A stretch of 64,000 bases of DNA from Pseudomonadota bacterium (lineage in GTDB: Bacteria; Pseudomonadota; Gammaproteobacteria; Burkholderiales; Casimicrobiaceae): positions 46,694 to 110,693 of the forward strand of contig JAFEDF010000232.1 of NCBI GenBank assembly GCA_018241785.1, read 5' to 3'. Position 1 is the first letter of the stretch; each line of letters opens with the position of its first letter. Both the position numbers and the translations under genes were made by a program. This document shows, piece by piece, positions 37,461-46,628 of this stretch. Under the pieces are notes generated by a model that made no database searches, had not been told where the DNA came from, and saw nothing but the letters and a program-made list of their open reading frames with translations.

Positions 37461-39794
37461 TCAGCGGGCGGCGGATTGGCGGCCGGTCTGCGGCCGCGGT
37501 GTGGCGCGAATGCGCGCGAACAACTGGTCGGTCTCCGGCAGCGGAGGCAAGTCGAGCCGCTTGCGCAGCAGTGCGGCGCAGCACTCGTATTGGCGCACTG
37601 CCTCGTCGCGCCGCCCCGACGCCCACAGCGCGTACATCAGCGCGCGGTGCGACTGCTCACGCAGCGGGTCGATCGCCAGCGCACGACGCGCCGACGCGAT
37701 GCACTTGTCCCAGCGATAGCGCGTGCTCCACAAATCCTCGAGCCGCCCGAGTGCACCGAGGCAGTCCTCGCGCAGTTCGTCGCGCGTCTGCAGCGGCCAC
37801 TCGGCGAAAGGCTCGTCCTGCAGGTAGTCGCCGCGATACAGGTCGGCCGCCGCTTCGTAGGCGCGAATCGCCGCGGGCTCGTCGTGCAGCGTATCGGCCT
37901 TGTGCGCGATGCCGATCAGCGCACGGAAATCGAGCACGTCGATCCGGCACGACGAATGCGTGTCGAAGACGTAACGATCGCGGCTGCTGCGAACGTACAG
38001 CCAGCTGCCCGCACGCCCCGGCGGCTCCAGCAGCCGGCGCAGGTCGTGCACGACGACGTGAAACTGCTTGCCGCGCAGCTCAGGGTCCGCGCCCGGCCAC
38101 AGCATCTCGATCAGCGCGTCCTTGCTCTGAGGCTGGTCGTGGTGCGTGAGGAGAATTCCGAGCAGCGCCAGCACCCGCCTGCGGCGGATCGTCGCAACGA
38201 TTACCGGCGTGCCATCGATTGTCAGCGCGAAGGGTCCGAAGCAGCGGATCTCCAGGTAGCGGGAAGCGGCCTCCGGGCAGGAGTCGGGTTGCGCCGTCGC
38301 GGCGGTTGCCTCCGTGACGCCCGGCGACGCCACCTCGCGCTCACCGGCAGCGCAGACCTTCGACGCCGCAGCCGACGCGAGCCGCTCGATCACGACCATG
38401 TTCTCGCTCGGCCGCGCCGCACGCAGCCGGCGATAGAGCAGGCGGATCACGCCAACCGACGCGCCGCCGCTCGACATCGGGATACAACACCACGCGCCAC
38501 CCGGATGGGTGACTCCGCGACACGCAGACGGCCAGCTTTCGCGCCTGCCGCGAAGAATGCGCGGAGCACCGCTCGTGAACGCAGGACAGCGCTCGACTGC
38601 GCCGGAGCGCAACACCGGGCACTGCGGTATGCGGCCTTCGTGCGCGACGAGCGAGGTGCTCGGTGCAGCCTCGCCTACGGCGTGCAGTTCGCCACCATCG
38701 GCGCCGCCCAGCCTCACCGTTTCGTGCAGCAACGCTCGCAGCGCCTGCGGCAGCCGCTCACGCGGGTTGCGCTCGATGCCGTCGAGCAGCTGCGATCCCT
38801 CGTTCGTGACGCGGGCAAGCGCTGCGTCGAGTGCGAGCCCGATCGGCGTGCCGATGCCGCGCAGCAGGTCGAGCACGCCGTCGAAGTCGATGTCGGACTG
38901 GCGAAAGCCCAGCGCGAGGCAACCGAACGCGCCACCGCGGCTCGTGAGCGGCGCGCAGGCGTAACCGGTAAAGCCCGCCCGCTTGACGCGCTCGCGCAGA
39001 AAGCGCACATCGTGCGGCAGCCGGTCGGTGTACTCGGGCAAGCCGTGCGCGAGCACCAGCCCCGGAAAGCCCTCACCGGGCTCGAAGCGCAGCACCTCGT
39101 CGAAGGCGTGCGCAAAACGTCCGGTGTGGAAGCTTCGCACCACCCCGCCATCGTTCGGCTCGACGAGCAGTGCCTCGCCGACCTCGGCGCGGGTCGCCTG
39201 CAGGAGGAAGCGCAGCACGTGGTGCAGGCCGGTGCGCGGAGGCTGCGTCGAAACGGCCGTCGCGAGCGCAGCGACCGCAGCGAGATCGTGCGCGAGATCC
39301 TGCGCGCAGTCGTCTGCACGACGCAGACGGCCGAGAGCGCCGCCCGAGGGGAATGCGATCAGGTCACAGTCGAGCCGCAGGCGCGCGCCGTCGGCCCCAC
39401 GCACAACGAACCGCGAGCGGCCGGTAACCTCGCCCGCTTCGAGCGCCCGCGCCGCCGGACACTCGGCACCACAGACCGCGCGGCCGAATGCATCCTTGCC
39501 GCCGATTGCGCGATCGCAGCGCTCGCCGAGCGCGATCCGCCGCGAAATGCCGAGCAGGCGCGCCGCAGCCTCGTCCCAGTCGACGATCTGCCGATCAGCC
39601 CGAATCGTGAAGTGCCCGCGATCCGGTCCATGATCCGCGTGCGGTCCGGTTTCGGTTCCCTTGGGCAAGGTGCGCAGCGGCCTGTAGCTCGACCCCGAAT
39701 GCGGATGAATCGCCGAACGCCGCGTGGTGGACCGCAATCCGGGTGCCGAATCCGCATCCGGACCGCCACGCTGCGGCGGCGCCGCCGTCAGCAA
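37461..39794 (-). CDS. PAS-GAF-GAF sensor with C-terminal SARP-type (winged helix + BTAD) output
   Basis: Up to 777 aa. A PAS-like domain (FTIRADRQIVDWDEAAARLLG) contains a Cys pair in CGAECPAA; two GAF-like regions follow, about 165-320 and 340-480. The output is an OmpR-type winged helix near 510-600 (RCFGPFALTIDG, RRRRVLALLGILLTH) plus a BTAD tetratricopeptide domain to the end. One-component regulators of this kind sense a small ligand or redox cue. Start is uncertain: TTG 39794 gives an unconserved 60-residue lead; TTG 39668 is an alternative. It sits upstream of the cytochrome c-nar operon on the same strand. Confidence 0.83.
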   Translation of the reverse strand: MLTAAPPQRGGPDADSAPGLRSTTRRSAIHPHSGSSYRPLRTLPKGTETGPHADHGPDRGHFTIRADRQIVDWDEAAARLLGISRRIALGERCDRAIGGKDAFGRAVCGAECPAARALEAGEVTGRSRFVVRGADGARLRLDCDLIAFPSGGALGRLRRADDCAQDLAHDLAAVAALATAVSTQPPRTGLHHVLRFLLQATRAEVGEALLVEPNDGGVVRSFHTGRFAHAFDEVLRFEPGEGFPGLVLAHGLPEYTDRLPHDVRFLRERVKRAGFTGYACAPLTSRGGAFGCLALGFRQSDIDFDGVLDLLRGIGTPIGLALDAALARVTNEGSQLLDGIERNPRERLPQALRALLHETVRLGGADGGELHAVGEAAPSTSLVAHEGRIPQCPVLRSGAVERCPAFTSGAPRILRGRRESWPSACRGVTHPGGAWCCIPMSSGGASVGVIRLLYRRLRAARPSENMVVIERLASAAASKVCAAGEREVASPGVTEATAATAQPDSCPEAASRYLEIRCFGPFALTIDGTPVIVATIRRRRVLALLGILLTHHDQPQSKDALIEMLWPGADPELRGKQFHVVVHDLRRLLEPPGRAGSWLYVRSSRDRYVFDTHSSCRIDVLDFRALIGIAHKADTLHDEPAAIRAYEAAADLYRGDYLQDEPFAEWPLQTRDELREDCLGALGRLEDLWSTRYRWDKCIASARRALAIDPLREQSHRALMYALWASGRRDEAVRQYECCAALLRKRLDLPPLPETDQLFARIRATPRPQTGRQSAAR

Positions 39795-39892
39795 GGATAC
39801 GGCAGTTCCATCGCGTCAGCCAGCGGGCTGGAACGAGGCGCGCGCAGCCGGTGGCGTGCCGGGCGTACGCTCCCGCGAGAATGGCGGGCGCT

Positions 39893-40363
39893 TCAGCGCG
39901 CCTTCGCGTGCGGGCTGACGTAGTCGCCAACCTTGGTGCGAAACGCCACGTTCATCCGGTTCCAGCCGTTGATCGCGATGATCGCGAGCGTCAGGTCGAC
40001 GAGCGCCTTCTCGTCGAAATGCGCGCGAACCTGGTCGTACACGGCGTCAGGGACATCGTGGGTGGCGGCGATGCCGGTCACGGCTTCGGTCCACGCGAGC
40101 GCGGCCCGCTCGCGCTCGCTGTAGCACGGCGCCTCGCGCCACGCGGTGAGCAGGTACAGGCGCTGCTCGGTTTCGCCGCGCGCACGCGCGTCCTTGGTGT
40201 GCATGTCGAGGCACCACGCGCAGCCGTTGATCTGCGACGCTCGGGATTTGACGAGCTCGAGCAGCGACGGCTCGAGCCCGCTCTTGTGAACCTGCTGCTC
40301 GGTAGCGAGCATTGCCTGGAATGCGGCCGGTGAAGCAAGCTTGTAGTCGAGGCGCTGATGCAT
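39893..40363 (-). CDS. AhpD-like carboxymuconolactone decarboxylase-family protein
   Basis: 156-aa helical protein with the alkylhydroperoxidase active site CAWC (Cys48, Cys51) and His55 in CLDMHTKDARARGE. These proteins reduce peroxides or act as redox partners. ATG 40363 follows AGAGGAGA; a longer upstream frame overlaps the next gene and is rejected. It ends 98 bp from the regulator start and follows the PEP-mutase-family gene by 20 bp. Confidence 0.88.
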   Translation of the reverse strand: MHQRLDYKLASPAAFQAMLATEQQVHKSGLEPSLLELVKSRASQINGCAWCLDMHTKDARARGETEQRLYLLTAWREAPCYSERERAALAWTEAVTGIAATHDVPDAVYDQVRAHFDEKALVDLTLAIIAINGWNRMNVAFRTKVGDYVSPHAKAR

Positions 40364-40383
40364 GATGGATCTCCTCTCGTGAT

Positions 40384-41220
40384 TCAGGAATGGGGGAACA
40401 GGCGCTGCAAGTCGGGATAGCCGAGCGCCGCGTCGAGCCGATCGAAGCGCCCGGTGCTCCGCAGGTACTGCGCGGCCTCGCGCGCGGCCGACAGCGCGAG
40501 CGTCGCGAGCCGGGTGGCGGTGCTGACGCGCGCAACACCGAGGCGGGCGAGCTCGGCGACGTCCGGCAGGCCGGGGCGCGCGCCGACGTTGACCGGGGCG
40601 TCGATCCGCGCGCACAGCGTCCCGATCGCCTCGCGCCCTGCAAGCGCGATCGGATAGATGCAGTCGGCGCCGGCCGCGAGGTAGGCACGCGCGCGGCGCA
40701 GCGTCTCGTCGATGCGCTCGGCGTCGGTTGCGCCGCCGCCGATGATCCACGCGTCGACGCGCGCATTGATGACGATCGGCACGCCGGCCACTCGTGCGGC
40801 TTCGCGCGCTGCCGCGATCCTCCGTGCGGCGTCGTCGACGCTGCGCAGAGTCTCGTGCCGAACCCCGTCCTCGACGTTGATGCCGACCGCACCGGCGTCG
40901 ATCACCGCGCGCACGCTGGCGGCGACCTCATCGGGCGAGGCGCCGTAGCCTGCCTCGAAATCCACGCTGAGCGGAAGGGACGTTACGCGGGCGATTCGCG
41001 CGACGGCCGCGACGACCTCCGCGAGCGGCGCCTGCTCGCCGTCAGGGTAGCCCAGCGACCATGCGACACCGCCGCTGGTCGTGGCGATCGCATCGAATCC
41101 GAGGTCGGCAAGGACGCCGGCGCTGCCGGCGTCCCACGCGTTCGGCAGCAACAGCACGCTCCTGCGGTCGTGCAGCGCACGAAAGCGCTGTGCCCGCTCC
41201 ACCTGTACCCGCTTGTCCAT
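40384..41220 (-). CDS. isocitrate lyase/PEP mutase superfamily protein
   Basis: 278-aa (beta/alpha)8 protein. It has LPNAWDAGSAGVLADLGFDAIATTSGG, SLPLSVDFEAGYG with the metal-binding Asp and Glu, and INVEDGV. It lacks the KKCGH of isocitrate and methylisocitrate lyases, so the catalytic chemistry is open; such proteins include oxaloacetate decarboxylase and phosphonopyruvate-type enzymes. It is in one unit with the AhpD-like gene. Confidence 0.82.
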   Translation of the reverse strand: MDKRVQVERAQRFRALHDRRSVLLLPNAWDAGSAGVLADLGFDAIATTSGGVAWSLGYPDGEQAPLAEVVAAVARIARVTSLPLSVDFEAGYGASPDEVAASVRAVIDAGAVGINVEDGVRHETLRSVDDAARRIAAAREAARVAGVPIVINARVDAWIIGGGATDAERIDETLRRARAYLAAGADCIYPIALAGREAIGTLCARIDAPVNVGARPGLPDVAELARLGVARVSTATRLATLALSAAREAAQYLRSTGRFDRLDAALGYPDLQRLFPHS

Positions 41221-41343
41221 GCCTTGCTTTCTGCCGATGAAATTCTACGCCCATGCCGCGTTCGACGCGAGATCCGGCGGCGCCACGAGGGGCCGCTGGG
41301 CTCGTGCTCCGGTCCATTTCCCCACTGCCCGCACGGTGAAATG

Positions 41344-41355
41344 CGGGAATTCCCG
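41344..41355 (+). promoter_or_regulatory. palindrome in the region upstream of the nitrobindin-like gene
   Basis: CGGGAATTCCCG is a perfect 12-bp palindrome. Just downstream TTGCCC and TACGAT, 18 bp apart, could form a promoter for the gene at 41422, which would make the palindrome an upstream operator. Nothing else is seen in the 201-bp gap. Confidence 0.3.
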
Positions 41356-41421
41356 ATTGCCCATTTGCACCGGAAGCGGCTACGATGCAAGCCGGAGCAA
41401 ATATCGTAAGGAGACACGATC

Positions 41422-42024
41422 ATGGCAGAGATACTGGGCCCGCAGAAGCTGGGGCCATTGACCCCTTTGGTCGGCGAATGGGAGGGCGACGTCGGCGTCG
41501 ATCTCTCGTATCACAACAAGGAGGACGAGACGTCCGAAACCGGGTACTTCGAGCGCGCCTGGTTCAAGCCGATTCCGGTCGTCGAAAACGGTGCGCAGAC
41601 GATGTGGGGGCTCAACTACGAGATGACCGCGTGGCGCCACGGCGAAGAGGCGATGGACCCGTTCCACGACGAGGTCGGCTACCTCCTCTGGGACAAGGCC
41701 AACGGCCAGATCATGCGCTGCTTCGCGGTGCCGCGCGGCATTGCGATCCTCGCCGGAGGCAACGCGGGCGCCCGCGACAAGTCACTCAGGTTCAAGGCCG
41801 ATCCGGGCTCGGGCACCTACGGGCTCGCGCAGAACAAGCACCTGATGGAGCGGGCGAGGATCACGGCGTTCGAGAGCACCTTCACATTCAACGCCGACGG
41901 CACGTTCAGCTACACCTCGGACCTCGTCCTGAAGCTCGCTGCGACCGGCGGCGAGATGCACCACACCGACCGCAACACGCTGCGCCGCGTGAAACGCATC
42001 CATCCGGGCGTCGAAGGCACCTGA
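41422..42024 (+). CDS. nitrobindin/THAP4-like haem-binding beta-barrel protein
   Basis: 200-aa FABP-like beta-barrel of the DUF1794 type. The N-terminal PLVGEWEGDVGVD matches the GxWxGxG motif, and later strands read AFESTFTFNADGTFSYTSDL. Family members bind haem and can scavenge nitric oxide or isomerise peroxynitrite. Here the haem-ligand His is not certain. A strong AGGAGA precedes the ATG. It is a lone plus-strand gene between minus-strand blocks. Confidence 0.72.
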   Translation: MAEILGPQKLGPLTPLVGEWEGDVGVDLSYHNKEDETSETGYFERAWFKPIPVVENGAQTMWGLNYEMTAWRHGEEAMDPFHDEVGYLLWDKANGQIMRCFAVPRGIAILAGGNAGARDKSLRFKADPGSGTYGLAQNKHLMERARITAFESTFTFNADGTFSYTSDLVLKLAATGGEMHHTDRNTLRRVKRIHPGVEGT

Positions 42025-42081
42025 CCGCGCCGGGCCGTGAACGGCGGCGGCGCCCGGATCGGGCGCGCCGCCGCAGGCGCC

Positions 42082-43893
42082 TCAACCGGTCAGCCGGAAG
42101 TACAGCATCGGCAGCTTCTCGGGTAACCGCCCGACGCGGTCGACCTGAAGGACGTTGCGGCGTCCGAAGATGCGCGTGAGGTAGCCGTCTCCCTGCGGAT
42201 CGAGGCCGACACAGAAGACGTCGATGCCGAGGTGCGACAGTGCGAGAACGGCATGGCGCGCATCCTCGACGAGGTAGCGGCGATCGGGAACGTCGATGTC
42301 GGAAGGCTCGCCGTCGCTCACCATCAGAAGCAGGCGCCGATGTGAGCGCTGCGCGGCGAGTTCGCGCCCGGCATGCCGCAACGCCGCGCCCATCCGCGTC
42401 GAATAGCGCGCACTGAGACCGGCGAGACGCCGCTTCGCGGCACGATCGTACGGCGAAGCGAAGTTCTTCACCCGGAAGTAGCGGACATCCGCGCGGGTAT
42501 CCGAGCAGAAAGCGTGGACTGCGAACGGATCCCCGAGCCCCGCCATCGCATGGGCGAGCAGCGCAGTGGCCTCGCGCTCGAGATCGAGCACGCTGGCGTG
42601 GGTGCCGCGAACGACATCGTTCGTCGATTGCGAGACGTCGAGCAGCAGCAGCACGGCAAGATCGCGATACCGGCGCTCGGATCTCGCATAGACCTTGAAA
42701 TCGGGCGCGTGACCGGCACGGTGGTCAATCGTCGCATTGATGCATGCCTCGAGGTCGAGCCGATCGCCCTCCGGCTGGCGTCGCAGCCGCAGCGGGCGGC
42801 TCACCTTGGCCGAGCGAATGAGCGAGGTGATGCGATTCACGATCACCGGATGACGCTCGAGAATCGCATCGATGCGTTCCGCCGGCCCCTCGCCCGCCGC
42901 GTACTCGACGAGCGTCGCCCACTCGGCGCGGTCGCGGCCGATCAGGAAGTCCCACTCGGGGTAGCGCGCGACCGGAATGCCCGCATCCGGCTCGGCAGCC
43001 GCCGGCGCGGCGCGGCTGGTGGCGTCTTGCGGCGAGTCGTCGGGACTCTCCGGCATGCGATCGGGCTGAGCGTCGGCGGTGGTGCGCTCGACGCGCGCCG
43101 CTTCGACGACGGCGCCGTCGTCGGCCGTCGCCGCGTCGCCGAAATCCCAAAGACCCTGGTGATCGTCGCGGTAGACCGGCTCGACGACGTAGGATTTCGC
43201 ATTGAACTGCACGCGCATCTGTCCGAGGTCGTTGCCGAGCAGTCCGCCGATCGTACGGCTGACCGCCGGATCGTGCCAGCGCGCGCGCTCCGCGGCGAAC
43301 ATCGCGCGCCCCTTGCGCACCCAGCCGTTGTCGTCGTCGTAGCCGGGATCGATCAGTGCACGTGCAAGCCGTGCGAGCAGGGCCGGTGCGGTGACGGCAC
43401 CCCCGGCGACTGCGACGTGGTGCACGAGCCAGAAGCGGCGCAGACCCGGATAGACCTGCAGCGCAAGCTGCTCGACACGGGCGTCCTCGATCAGCGAAAC
43501 GAGTGCGATCTGCACGGGCTTGAGGCTGCCGACCGCGAAGCGCGTACGCCCGAACTCGAGGTGTGCCGCGACATGTGCGACAGCCGCGAGGAACAGGTCG
43601 ACCGCCGCGGTGCCGGAGTAACCGCGAAACGACTCGGGCAGCCTGATGATGCCGCCGTCGAAACTCGTTCGCAGCGGCTGATCGCCGGAGCCGTGCGCCC
43701 GCGCGCGCAGCGGCGGCGAAATCCGCCACAGCGCGGTGGTGAACGCCTTCAGCCTGCGCTCGACGGTCGCGAAAGCGACCGTGTCGAGCGTCATTGCATC
43801 ACCGATTGACGACAGATCGGCCGGACTCGCGGTCGTCCGGCTGGCCGGCGGACCCGGGAGCGCGTGCTGCGGATCGGGCAGCCTCGCTCGCAT
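42082..43893 (-). CDS. VWA-domain protein of the NorD/CbbO type
   Basis: 603 aa. The C-terminal von Willebrand A domain has the MIDAS motif LLLDVSQST near residue 417 and SDGEPSDIDV further on. The N-terminal two-thirds is the NorD/CbbO helical region (ALVSLIEDARVEQLA). With the preceding MoxR-type ATPase it forms a metal-centre/protein-activation chaperone pair. Start ATG 43893 lies 6 bp after the ATPase stop; ATG 43794 (MTLDTVAF) is also possible. No norCB or RuBisCO genes are nearby; the partner is probably the amidase or ABC system upstream. Confidence 0.85.
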   Translation of the reverse strand: MRARLPDPQHALPGPPASRTTASPADLSSIGDAMTLDTVAFATVERRLKAFTTALWRISPPLRARAHGSGDQPLRTSFDGGIIRLPESFRGYSGTAAVDLFLAAVAHVAAHLEFGRTRFAVGSLKPVQIALVSLIEDARVEQLALQVYPGLRRFWLVHHVAVAGGAVTAPALLARLARALIDPGYDDDNGWVRKGRAMFAAERARWHDPAVSRTIGGLLGNDLGQMRVQFNAKSYVVEPVYRDDHQGLWDFGDAATADDGAVVEAARVERTTADAQPDRMPESPDDSPQDATSRAAPAAAEPDAGIPVARYPEWDFLIGRDRAEWATLVEYAAGEGPAERIDAILERHPVIVNRITSLIRSAKVSRPLRLRRQPEGDRLDLEACINATIDHRAGHAPDFKVYARSERRYRDLAVLLLLDVSQSTNDVVRGTHASVLDLEREATALLAHAMAGLGDPFAVHAFCSDTRADVRYFRVKNFASPYDRAAKRRLAGLSARYSTRMGAALRHAGRELAAQRSHRRLLLMVSDGEPSDIDVPDRRYLVEDARHAVLALSHLGIDVFCVGLDPQGDGYLTRIFGRRNVLQVDRVGRLPEKLPMLYFRLTG

Positions 43894-43899
43894 CCTCGT

Positions 43900-44697
43900 T
43901 CACGCGCAGCACGCAATCGCCGCTGTCAGCGCCCCACGAATGTCTTCGTCGTCGGTGATCGGCAGCACCAGCGCAACCTGGCACGCCGCCTCGAGCCCGA
44001 CCCCACGAACCATCAGGCGTCCGGCCTGCACCAGCATGCGAGTCGAAGCTCCCTCGTCGAGCCCGTGCCCCTTGAGGTTGCGCGAGCGCCCGGCGATCGT
44101 GACGAGCCGCTGGGCGAGTTCGTATTCGATGCCGGCCTCGTGGGCGACGATCTCGGCCTCGATTGCGGGAGCCGGATAGTCGAAGTCGATCGCACCGAAA
44201 CGCTGCTTCGTCGACTCCTTCAGGTCCTTCAGCACGCTCTGGTAGCCCGGGTTGTACGAGATCACCAGCTGGAAGTCCGGGTGCGCGTGCACGAGCTCGC
44301 CCTTCTTCTCGAGCGGCAGGATGCGGCGATCGTCGGTCAACGGGTGAATGACGACCGTCGTGTCCTGGCGTGCCTCGACGATCTCGTCGAGGTAGCAGAT
44401 TGCCCCGTGCCGGACCGCAAGCGTCAGCGGCCCGTCGTGCCACACGGTGCCCTGCGGATCGAGCAGGTACCGTCCGACGAGGTCGGCCGCGGTCATGTCT
44501 TCGTGACATGCGACGGTGACGAGCGGCCGGTTGAGACGCCACGCCATGTACTCGACGAAGCGCGTCTTGCCGCATCCCGTCGGCCCCTTCAGCATCATCG
44601 GCATGCGATCCGCATAGGCCGCCTCGAACAATGCGACCTCGCCGGCGACGGCACGATAGTACGGTTCCTGCTCGATGAAATAGTCTTGCAGATCCAT
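43900..44697 (-). CDS. MoxR-family AAA+ ATPase of the NorQ/CbbQ/AmiB type
   Basis: 265-aa ATPase. Walker A is GPTGCGKT at 38-45, Walker [12 protein letters not shown], with conserved YNPGYQS and [13 protein letters not shown]. Such proteins remodel target enzymes together with a VWA partner. It lies behind the amidase gene, like amiB in Pseudomonas. ATG 44697 gives [14 protein letters not shown]; the longer frame upstream is not conserved and runs through the hairpin. Confidence 0.9.
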   Translation of the reverse strand: MDLQDYFIEQEPYYRAVAGEVALFEAAYADRMPMMLKGPTGCGKTRFVEYMAWRLNRPLVTVACHEDMTAADLVGRYLLDPQGTVWHDGPLTLAVRHGAICYLDEIVEARQDTTVVIHPLTDDRRILPLEKKGELVHAHPDFQLVISYNPGYQSVLKDLKESTKQRFGAIDFDYPAPAIEAEIVAHEAGIEYELAQRLVTIAGRSRNLKGHGLDEGASTRMLVQAGRLMVRGVGLEAACQVALVLPITDDEDIRGALTAAIACCA

Positions 44698-44780
44698 CCT
44701 GGCCAAATCTCTTGTCGCTGCGCGGTGCGGCGCGTGGGCACCTGCGCACACCCCGCGTCCGAACCAGTCGCCGTGAATCA

Positions 44781-44810
44781 GGAGGGCCGGAGGTACGCCT
44801 CCGGCCCTCC
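44781..44810. terminator. stable intercistronic hairpin between amidase and ATPase genes
   Basis: GGAGGGCCGGAGG pairs perfectly with CCTCCGGCCCTCC across a 4-nt loop, a 13-bp stem. It begins 6 bp after the amidase stop on the transcribed strand. There is no U-run, so it is more likely an mRNA-stabilising or attenuating hairpin than a full terminator; it would let amidase be made in excess over the chaperones. Confidence 0.6.
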
Positions 44811-44815
44811 CTGCA

Positions 44816-45856
44816 TCAACGGTGCGTGGCGGTCTGCTGGTTCGGAATTCCCTCGATCGGGCACTCGTCGGTCCCAACGGTCGTCCGCGTGATCGATTCG
44901 ACCATCGTCCGCGTACCCTCGGGATCAGTGATCCACTTCTTGTAGAAGTCGTACGGGCACGCCGCCACGCCGCGCGAGTCCTCGCGCGAATTGATCTTGC
45001 CGGTGAAGCCGCGATGAACCAGCTTGAACAGGTGATTCTGCGACTGCATGTTCCGGCGCGCGTCGCGGATCAGCGCCTTCGAAAGCTGAGCGTACTGGAT
45101 TCCGTTGTCCTCCTCGCCGCACTCGCCAAGCGTGCGCCCGTCGAATCCGATGATCGCCGAGTGGCCGAAATAGGAATAGACACCGTCGAACCCGGCGGCA
45201 TTCGCGACCGCCACGTAGACGTTGTTGGCCCACGCCATCGCCTTCGCCATCAGCACCTGCTGGTCCTTGGCCGGGTACATGTACCCCTGGCAGCGGACGA
45301 TCAACTCGGCGCCCTTCATCGCGCAGTCACGCCAGATTTCCGGGAAGTTCCCATCGTCGCAGATGATCAGGCTCGTCTTCAGGCCCTTCGGGCCATCGGA
45401 CACGAACGTGCAGTTGCCGGGATACCAGCCCTCGATCGGGACCCAAGGCATGATCTTCCGGTACTTCTGGACGATCTCGCCCTTGTCGTTCATCAGGATC
45501 AGCGTGTTGTACGGTGCCTTGTTCGGATGCTCCTCGTGCCGCTCGCCAGTGAGCGAGAAGACGCCCCAGACCTTCGCCTTGCGGCAGGCCTCGCCGAAGA
45601 TCTCGGTTTCCTCGCCCGGAATCTTCGATGCGGTCTCGTACATCTCCTTCTGGTCATACATGATGCCGTGGGTACTGTATTCGGGGAACACCACGAGGTC
45701 CATGCCGGGCAATCCGATCTTCATGCCGGTGACCATGCTCGCGATGTTGCGTGCGTTCGCGAGCACCTCCTGCCGTGTGTGCAACCGGGGCATCCGGTAA
45801 TTGACGACGGCCACGCCGACCGTATCATTGCTGCTCGAGATATCGCCATGTAGCAT
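44816..45856 (-). CDS. amiE: aliphatic amidase
   Basis: 346-aa nitrilase-superfamily amidase that hydrolyses short aliphatic amides to acid and ammonia. The catalytic triad is intact at the positions of Pseudomonas AmiE: Glu59 (VVFPEYS), Lys134 (YRKIMPW) and Cys166 (LIICDDGN). The opening [18 protein letters not shown] and the long [19 protein letters not shown] are near-identical to AmiE. It lies 61 bp after the last ABC gene, within the amide operon. Confidence 0.96.
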   Translation of the reverse strand: MLHGDISSSNDTVGVAVVNYRMPRLHTRQEVLANARNIASMVTGMKIGLPGMDLVVFPEYSTHGIMYDQKEMYETASKIPGEETEIFGEACRKAKVWGVFSLTGERHEEHPNKAPYNTLILMNDKGEIVQKYRKIMPWVPIEGWYPGNCTFVSDGPKGLKTSLIICDDGNFPEIWRDCAMKGAELIVRCQGYMYPAKDQQVLMAKAMAWANNVYVAVANAAGFDGVYSYFGHSAIIGFDGRTLGECGEEDNGIQYAQLSKALIRDARRNMQSQNHLFKLVHRGFTGKINSREDSRGVAACPYDFYKKWITDPEGTRTMVESITRTTVGTDECPIEGIPNQQTATHR

Positions 45857-45917
45857 TGCCGTTCTCCTCTGCCAGTTTCGGGTGGCCGGGCACGCGGCCC
45901 GAGCCGGGCCTGCTAGT

Positions 45918-46628
45918 TCACACCGCCATGTGACGGTGCACCAGTTGATCGGTGAGTTTGTCGACCGCGCCCTCCGCCGCGATTCGTCCCTTTTCCATGA
46001 TGATGAAGCGCTGCGCCGCCCGCCGCGCGAAGTCGACGTTCTGCTCGACCAGGACGATCGTGATGCGATGCTCGCGGTTCAGCCGGGCAATCGCCTCCTC
46101 GATCTGCTCGACGATGTTCGGCTGGATTCCCTCGGTCGGCTCGTCGAGCAGGATGATCCGAGGGTCGGCGGCAAGCGCGCGCGCGATCGCCAGCTGCTGC
46201 TGCTGACCGCCCGACAGCACACCACCCATCCGGTTGAGGCTTTCGCGCAGGACGGGGAACAGCTCGAAAGCGATCGGTGGTATCTCGCGGCGACGATCGC
46301 GGCGCGCGAAGGTGCCCATCACGATGTTCTCGCGGACGGTGAAATGGGGAATGATTCCGCGTCCCTGCGGCACGTATCCAATGCCCCGCAACGCGCGCAG
46401 GTGCGTCGGCAGGGCGCCGAGATCGTCGCTCCCGAGCGTGATGCGCCCCTCGATGCGGTCGGTCAGCCCCATGATCGTCTTCAGGAGCGTCGTCTTGCCG
46501 ACGCCGTTGCGGCCGAGAACGGCCAGGAATTCGCTCTCCGCCACGCTGACCGACAGGTCCTGGAGCACCGGGGTGTTGCCGTAGTAGGACGCGACCTCCC
46601 GCAGATCAAGCACGCGCGATCCCTCCAT
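45918..46628 (-). CDS. amide/urea-type ABC importer ATPase (UrtE/LivF-like)
   Basis: 236-aa ABC ATPase: Walker [10 protein letters not shown], signature [15 protein letters not shown], Walker [11 protein letters not shown]. Its overall form is that of UrtE/FmdF, the second ATPase of branched-chain-amino-acid-type importers for urea or amides. It overlaps the upstream ATPase gene by 23 bp. The location before the amidase says short amides are the substrate. Confidence 0.9.
   Translation of the reverse strand: MEGSRVLDLREVASYYGNTPVLQDLSVSVAESEFLAVLGRNGVGKTTLLKTIMGLTDRIEGRITLGSDDLGALPTHLRALRGIGYVPQGRGIIPHFTVRENIVMGTFARRDRRREIPPIAFELFPVLRESLNRMGGVLSGGQQQQLAIARALAADPRIILLDEPTEGIQPNIVEQIEEAIARLNREHRITIVLVEQNVDFARRAAQRFIIMEKGRIAAEGAVDKLTDQLVHRHMAV

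Noticed and set aside
42082..44697. Nitric oxide reductase activation genes norQ/norD
   Set aside because: No norB or norC is present and the pair follows the amidase gene; the family label is kept but not the NO-reductase role.
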